From Nonomuraea indica (lineage in GTDB: Bacteria > Actinomycetota > Actinomycetes > Streptosporangiales > Streptosporangiaceae), in assembly GCF_002850745.1 (NCBI RefSeq), contig NZ_KZ559482.1, positions 60,675 to 112,789 on the forward strand: DNA of 52,115 nt, in the 5' to 3' direction. Below the pieces are notes generated by a model, which made no database searches, was not told where the DNA came from, and saw nothing but the letters and a program-made list of their open reading frames with translations. The stretch's first letter is position 1; every line of letters begins with the position of its first letter. The position numbers were made by a program, and so were the translations under genes. Below are positions 48,368 through 52,115 of this stretch, piece after piece.

Positions 48368-50332
48368 CTACGGCGTTCCGCTGTCCTCCGGAGACCCCGC
48401 CTGCGGCGGAACCGGCGGGACCGGCGGGACCGGCGGGACCGGCGGGACCGGCGGAACGGCTGGAACCGGCGGAACGGGTGGAACCGGCGACCCGGACGAG
48501 TCCTTCGGACGCGACCGGTCCGGCCGAGGGGACGGATCCGCCCGAGGGCCCGGCTGTCCTTCCGGAGCGGCACCCGGCGGCATGGGCGGCGGACCCGACG
48601 GAACGCGCGGGACAGGACCGGTGTCCTCTCCTGACGACCCGCTGCCCTCCCGCGCGTGTGCGTCCGCCTGCTCTTCGCCCGCCTGCCCCGCCTCGGCCTC
48701 TCGCTGCCCGACGTCGGCAGCATTCCGCCGCACGCCTGCATCCGCCACGCCGGCCACGGCCCCGCCATCGGCCGCCCCATGCGCGGAGTCATCCGCTGCA
48801 CCGGCCGCGGGCTCCTCGGCCGCCCCAGGCGCGGGCTCAGTCGTCGCGTCCCTGCCGCCGCCCACAGGAGCGGACCCGCCCTGCCCGACCGGATCAGCAG
48901 GCGCCGCGGGCCCGCCGCCCACACCCGGCCGCGGCCCGGCGCCCTCGGCCGTGGCGGCGCGCCGGGCCAGCAACGCGACCAGCACGATGATCGCCACGAC
49001 CAGGAACCCGCCGATCAGCGCCCACAGGTGCAGCGCCCCCACGAACCTGTCCACCAACTCCTGCGGCGACCTGACCCCCTGCAGCAGCGCCATCTGCACG
49101 CCCGTGCCCAGCAGGTAGCCCGCCAGCACCCCCGGGAAGCACAACGCCACACCGAACAGCGCCGCCCCGAGACCGGCCTCGCGCAGAGCGGCCGTGAGTG
49201 CCACGGCGGCGCCCACCGCGAGCAGCGCGAACGGCACGACCAGCACCAGCCCGTCAGGGTCCGGCACCACGACCCGCACGGAGCTCAGCCCCAACACCAT
49301 CGCCAGCAGGCCCAGCGACGTCAGCCACCGGCCGCCGTCGGCCGCGAACAGGCACACCAGCACGGCGGCGGCCACCGCCAGCAGCCCCGCGACGCCGAAC
49401 GGGATCCACAACCCCTTGAGCCCCGGCCCGCCGAGGCCGCCCATCTCGATGAACGTCACCTGGGCGATGCTGGGCAGCAGCACCACCCCCACGGCCACCA
49501 TCGTGCAGGCCGGCGTGCGCCCCTCCGCGGTGCCGGCGGACGCGAGCGCGAGCAGCGCCACGATCGCCAGCGCCGCCACGAGGATCACCAGCTGGGCCTG
49601 CCAGTCCTGGCTCGCGGTGCTGATCGCCGCGACCGCGATGCCGGTGGCGGGCACGGCCGCGAGGAGCAGCCGGTTGCGTTCGCGGGGCTCGGGCCGCGGG
49701 GCCGCCTGACGGCCTCGCAGCAACCAGACGACGAGGTAGGCGGCGGCGAGGGCCAGCGCCACGCCGCTCACCAGCGGGTACGGCTGCAGCGTGACCTTCC
49801 AGTCGTTCACCCCGTCGAGCGGCCACAGCGCCAGCGCCTGCGCGCCCAGGAGGCTCAGCGCGAGCACGCCCGCCCACAGGGCGCGCAGCAGCGGCGGGCG
49901 CTCCCAGACGGCGACCAGCGTGGCGGGCACGAGCAGGCCGGCGCCGATGCCGTGCAGCACGCGCATGACGCCGACGATGAACGTCGAGGCGGCATAGCCG
50001 CCGGAGGCGTCGGCCAGGGCGAGCAGCAGCAGCCCCGCGATCACGAGGTGGGGCGCCCTGACCCGGGCCAGCGCCACGGCGGCCAGCGGCACGGTCAGCA
50101 TCATCGCCGGCAGGGCGAGGCCGTGCGCGCGCATGAGGCCGAGCCGGTCGAAACCGTCGGGCAGCAGGTCGCCGACGATGGAGACGGTGTTGGGGATCGA
50201 GACGATCGCCAGGGGCAGCGCCGCCACGACGAGCAGCGCGAGCACGGTGTCGAGCAGCCAGGGGAACCTGACGCTCTCGGCGGGTCCCGTGACTGACTGG
50301 TGCGGGAACCGCTGAATCGGGGGGACGGCCAT
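48368..50332 (-). CDS. MFS-like multi-pass transporter with Val-Pro-Pro repeat tail
   Basis: 654 residues from ATG 50332; earlier in-frame sequence is antisense-frame of DUF4233. About 12-14 membrane helices fill 25-470, including MRVLHGIGAGLLVPATLVAVWERPPLLRALWAGV, which resembles the MFS motif A/C region (R..LHGIGAGLLVPATLV). The final 170 residues are cytoplasmic and low complexity: Ala/Gly/Glu-rich, then PVPPVPPVP repeats encoded by a 9-bp DNA repeat. Substrate unknown. TAAAGT lies 8 nt before the ATG. Its position between DUF4233 and ndk is not part of the most common order. Confidence 0.8.
   Translation of the reverse strand: MAVPPIQRFPHQSVTGPAESVRFPWLLDTVLALLVVAALPLAIVSIPNTVSIVGDLLPDGFDRLGLMRAHGLALPAMMLTVPLAAVALARVRAPHLVIAGLLLLALADASGGYAASTFIVGVMRVLHGIGAGLLVPATLVAVWERPPLLRALWAGVLALSLLGAQALALWPLDGVNDWKVTLQPYPLVSGVALALAAAYLVVWLLRGRQAAPRPEPRERNRLLLAAVPATGIAVAAISTASQDWQAQLVILVAALAIVALLALASAGTAEGRTPACTMVAVGVVLLPSIAQVTFIEMGGLGGPGLKGLWIPFGVAGLLAVAAAVLVCLFAADGGRWLTSLGLLAMVLGLSSVRVVVPDPDGLVLVVPFALLAVGAAVALTAALREAGLGAALFGVALCFPGVLAGYLLGTGVQMALLQGVRSPQELVDRFVGALHLWALIGGFLVVAIIVLVALLARRAATAEGAGPRPGVGGGPAAPADPVGQGGSAPVGGGRDATTEPAPGAAEEPAAGAADDSAHGAADGGAVAGVADAGVRRNAADVGQREAEAGQAGEEQADAHAREGSGSSGEDTGPVPRVPSGPPPMPPGAAPEGQPGPRADPSPRPDRSRPKDSSGSPVPPVPPVPAVPPVPPVPPVPPVPPVPPQAGSPEDSGTP
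48408..48490. repeat. 9-bp minisatellite encoding the Val-Pro-Pro tail
   Basis: GGCGGGACC repeats five times in near-perfect register from about 48412 and continues with variants (GGCGGAACG, GGTGGAACC). On the coding strand each unit gives Val-Pro-Pro. Copy number is likely to vary between strains. Confidence 0.9.
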
Positions 50333-50343
50333 GTTCGCCGACT

Positions 50344-50685
50344 TTAGCGGGAAGTCACGCCCTCGACACGGCGAGCGACGAATATCGCCGTGATCCACAG
50401 CGCGGCGAAGATCCCACCGAGGAAGAACATGGCCGGGACCAGGAACCCGGTGGCGATCGCCAGCACCTGCGCGAGCGTGCCCAGAACGTAGCCGACCGGC
50501 TTCTTCAGCAGCCCGGCCGACACGACGCACAGCACCGCGAGCCCCGCGCCGGCGCACACGGCCAGCACCGGCCGCACCCCGCCGACGGAGATCGCGACGG
50601 GGATGGTCAGCGCGGCGACGATGGACTCCATGCCGAGCACGCTCGCGCCGAGCCTGCGCATGCCGGGAGTCACCTGGAATCCCAT
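50344..50685 (-). CDS. DUF4233 membrane protein
   Basis: 113 residues with four membrane helices (SVLGMESIVAALTIPVAI, PVLAVCAGAGLAVLCVVSAGLL, GYVLGTLAQVLAIATGFLVP, FFLGGIFAALWITAIFVA). MRRLGASVLGMESIV is the DUF4233 signature. It follows folC in nearly all actinobacteria; function unknown. The start shares a base with the folC stop region (both at 50685), so it is translationally coupled. Confidence 0.92.
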   Translation of the reverse strand: MGFQVTPGMRRLGASVLGMESIVAALTIPVAISVGGVRPVLAVCAGAGLAVLCVVSAGLLKKPVGYVLGTLAQVLAIATGFLVPAMFFLGGIFAALWITAIFVARRVEGVTSR

Positions 50686-52004
50686 CAGGCGCCCTCCGCC
50701 TTGAGCAGGAGGCGGGCATCGCCCGCGGTCACCACCGAGCCGGTGATGAACACGCCCGTGCCGCTGAACTCACCCTCGGCGTCGGCGGCCGCGATGGCCC
50801 TGTCGATGGCGTCGTCCAGCCGCTCGACGGCGTGCACCCGGTCCTCGCCGAAGATCGGCTCGGCGAGCTCGGCGAGCTCCGCCGCGCTCATCGAACGCGG
50901 CGAGGAGTTGCGCGTCACGACCACCTCGTCGAGAACGGGCTCCAGCAGCTCCAGCAGCCCGTCGACGTCCTTGTCCCGCATCGCGGCGACGACGCCGATC
51001 ACCTTGGCGAAGTCGAACGCCTCGTGCAGCGCCTCGATCGTGGCCTGCATCCCGCCGGGGTTGTGGGCGGCGTCGACGACCACGGTCGGGTTGCGGCGCA
51101 CCACCTCGAGCCTGCCCGGCGACGACGCCTGCGCGAAGGCCTGGCGTACCAGGTCGACGTCGAGCGGCTCGTCGCCGCCTGTCAGCGCCTCCACCGCGGC
51201 CAGCGCGGTGACGGCGTTGCTCGCCTGGTGGGCGCCGTACAGGGGGAGGTAGACGTCCTCGTACACCCCCTTGAGCCCGCGCAGCGTCAGGAGCTGCCCG
51301 CCCATGGCGATCTCACGGGCGAGCACGCCGAACTCCAGCCCCTCACGCGCCACGACCGCTCCGACGTCGGCGGCGCGGCGCATCAGCACCTCCGCCGCCT
51401 CCAGCTCCTGCTGGGAGAGCACCGCGGTGGCGCCGGGCTTGATGATGCCCGCCTTCTCCCCCGCGATGCTCGGGATGTCGGGTCCGAGCCGGTCGGTGTG
51501 GTCGAGCGAGATGGGCGTGATGACGGACACGGTGCCGTCGGCGACGTTGGTCGCGTCCCAGGAGCCGCCCATGCCGGCCTCGACGACGGCGACGTCGATC
51601 GGGGTGTCGGCGAACGCCGCGAACGCCATGGCCGTCAGCAGCTCGAAGAACTGGATGCGGCGGCCCTGCGTGTCGGCCAGCTCGACGTACGGGATGATCT
51701 CCTCGTAGACCTGCGCGAACCGCTCCTCGCTGAGCGGCTCGCCGTCCACGGTGATGCGCTCACGCATCGAGACCAGGTGAGGGCTGGTGAAGCGGCCCAC
51801 CCTCAGGTTGCGCTCCTTCAGCAGCGCCTCAGTGAGCCGCGCCGTGCTCGTCTTGCCGTTGGTGCCGGCTATGTGAATGACCGGATACGCCCGCTGCGGC
51901 GAGCCGAGCAGATCCATGAGAGCCGCGATCCTGTCGAGCGTCGGCTCGAAGTCCCACTCGACGCCACGCTCCATGATCGCGCGTTCAACCGCACGATAGT
52001 CCAC
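50685..52004 (-). CDS. folC: Dihydrofolate synthase / folylpolyglutamate synthase
   Basis: 439 residues from GTG 52004. Mur-ligase fold: P-loop HIAGTNGKTSTARL, VEAGMGGSWDATN, ISLDHTDRLG and VVDAAHNPGGMQA. It adds glutamate to dihydropteroate and to folates. GTG 52004 has TAGGGT 6 nt upstream, so it may be leaderless, although GAGGTG also precedes it. The promoter lies after a strong terminator at 52070-52103 that ends the upstream transcript (usually valS in this order, outside the window). Confidence 0.96.
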   Translation of the reverse strand: MDYRAVERAIMERGVEWDFEPTLDRIAALMDLLGSPQRAYPVIHIAGTNGKTSTARLTEALLKERNLRVGRFTSPHLVSMRERITVDGEPLSEERFAQVYEEIIPYVELADTQGRRIQFFELLTAMAFAAFADTPIDVAVVEAGMGGSWDATNVADGTVSVITPISLDHTDRLGPDIPSIAGEKAGIIKPGATAVLSQQELEAAEVLMRRAADVGAVVAREGLEFGVLAREIAMGGQLLTLRGLKGVYEDVYLPLYGAHQASNAVTALAAVEALTGGDEPLDVDLVRQAFAQASSPGRLEVVRRNPTVVVDAAHNPGGMQATIEALHEAFDFAKVIGVVAAMRDKDVDGLLELLEPVLDEVVVTRNSSPRSMSAAELAELAEPIFGEDRVHAVERLDDAIDRAIAAADAEGEFSGTGVFITGSVVTAGDARLLLKAEGA

Positions 52005-52010
52005 ACCTCA

Positions 52011-52016
52011 ACCCTA
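52011..52016 (-). promoter_or_regulatory. -10 box TAGGGT for leaderless folC
   Basis: On the minus strand TAGGGT ends 6 nt before GTG 52004. Confidence 0.45.
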
Positions 52017-52069
52017 CTGACCGCCGCGACCGGTCCCGCCCCGGGGCGGGGGCGACCCCCCGAAAACAG

Positions 52070-52103
52070 AAATGGGGCCTCACCCGAAGGTGAGACCCCA
52101 TTT
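52070..52103 (-). terminator. Terminator upstream of folC
   Basis: AAATGGGGCCTCACC and GGTGAGACCCCATTT form 15-bp arms with one mismatch around CGAA. CTGTTTTCGG follows on the minus strand. It ends a minus-strand transcript entering from the right edge. Confidence 0.9.
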
Positions 52104-52115
52104 CCAAAGATTGTC

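Overview
The window comes from a high-GC actinobacterium. The core gene order on the right side (folC, DUF4233, ndk, mreBCD, mrdA, rodA, two radical-SAM-linked genes, RNase E/G, rplU, rpmA, obg, proB, proA, nadD, rsfS, phosphatase, tRNA-Ala) is the standard actinobacterial arrangement. Protein style and the many start codons lying 6-7 nt after a TANNNT box suggest a Streptosporangiales member (Nonomuraea-like), but the genus is an inference.

Bases 1-24030 are mostly accessory. They hold the 3' end of an NAD(P)H-binding protein, a secreted GDPD-like esterase, an ABC exporter, a membrane-anchored HTH protein whose extracellular glycosidase-like domain has lost both catalytic glutamates, a small secreted protein, a tRNA-Ala, a saccharopine-dehydrogenase-like oxidoreductase divergent from an AraC regulator, an AlaX-like editing protein with an MFS transporter, an SRPBCC protein, two small membrane proteins, a DUF523 protein, a TetR regulator, a secreted M28 aminopeptidase, a degenerate secreted zinc-peptidase homologue, a WYL regulator divergent from its likely target, a double-GNAT protein, and a four-gene cluster of MerR/B12-binding regulator, ECF sigma factor, DUF523-DUF1722 protein and AIM24 protein. 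That cluster resembles light-response (LitR/LitS) modules. A second, identical tRNA-Ala closes the region at 24031.

Bases 24222-52004 are core and almost all on the minus strand. Read in the direction of transcription: folC and a DUF4233 membrane protein; an MFS-like transporter with a Val-Pro-Pro repeat tail; ndk; the rod-shape/peptidoglycan operon mreB-mreC-mreD-mrdA-rodA with overlapping stop/start codons; the TIGR03960/TIGR03936 pair; RNase E/G; ribosomal proteins L21 and L27; Obg; proline biosynthesis proB and proA separated by a 438-bp spacer with tandem repeats; a Ser/Thr kinase with a very long Arg-Gly-rich linker; nadD-rsfS-phosphatase. One plus-strand M48 peptidase gene lies divergent from nadD.

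The most interesting items are the LitR-like cluster with three helically phased direct repeats before the sigma gene, the HTH-tethered pseudo-glycosidase, the dead zinc-peptidase homologue, the perfect palindrome between the WYL regulator and its neighbour, the kinase with the RGR-repeat linker, and a G/C homopolymer hairpin inside an oxidoreductase gene. No CRISPR array, transposase, integrase or rRNA was seen.
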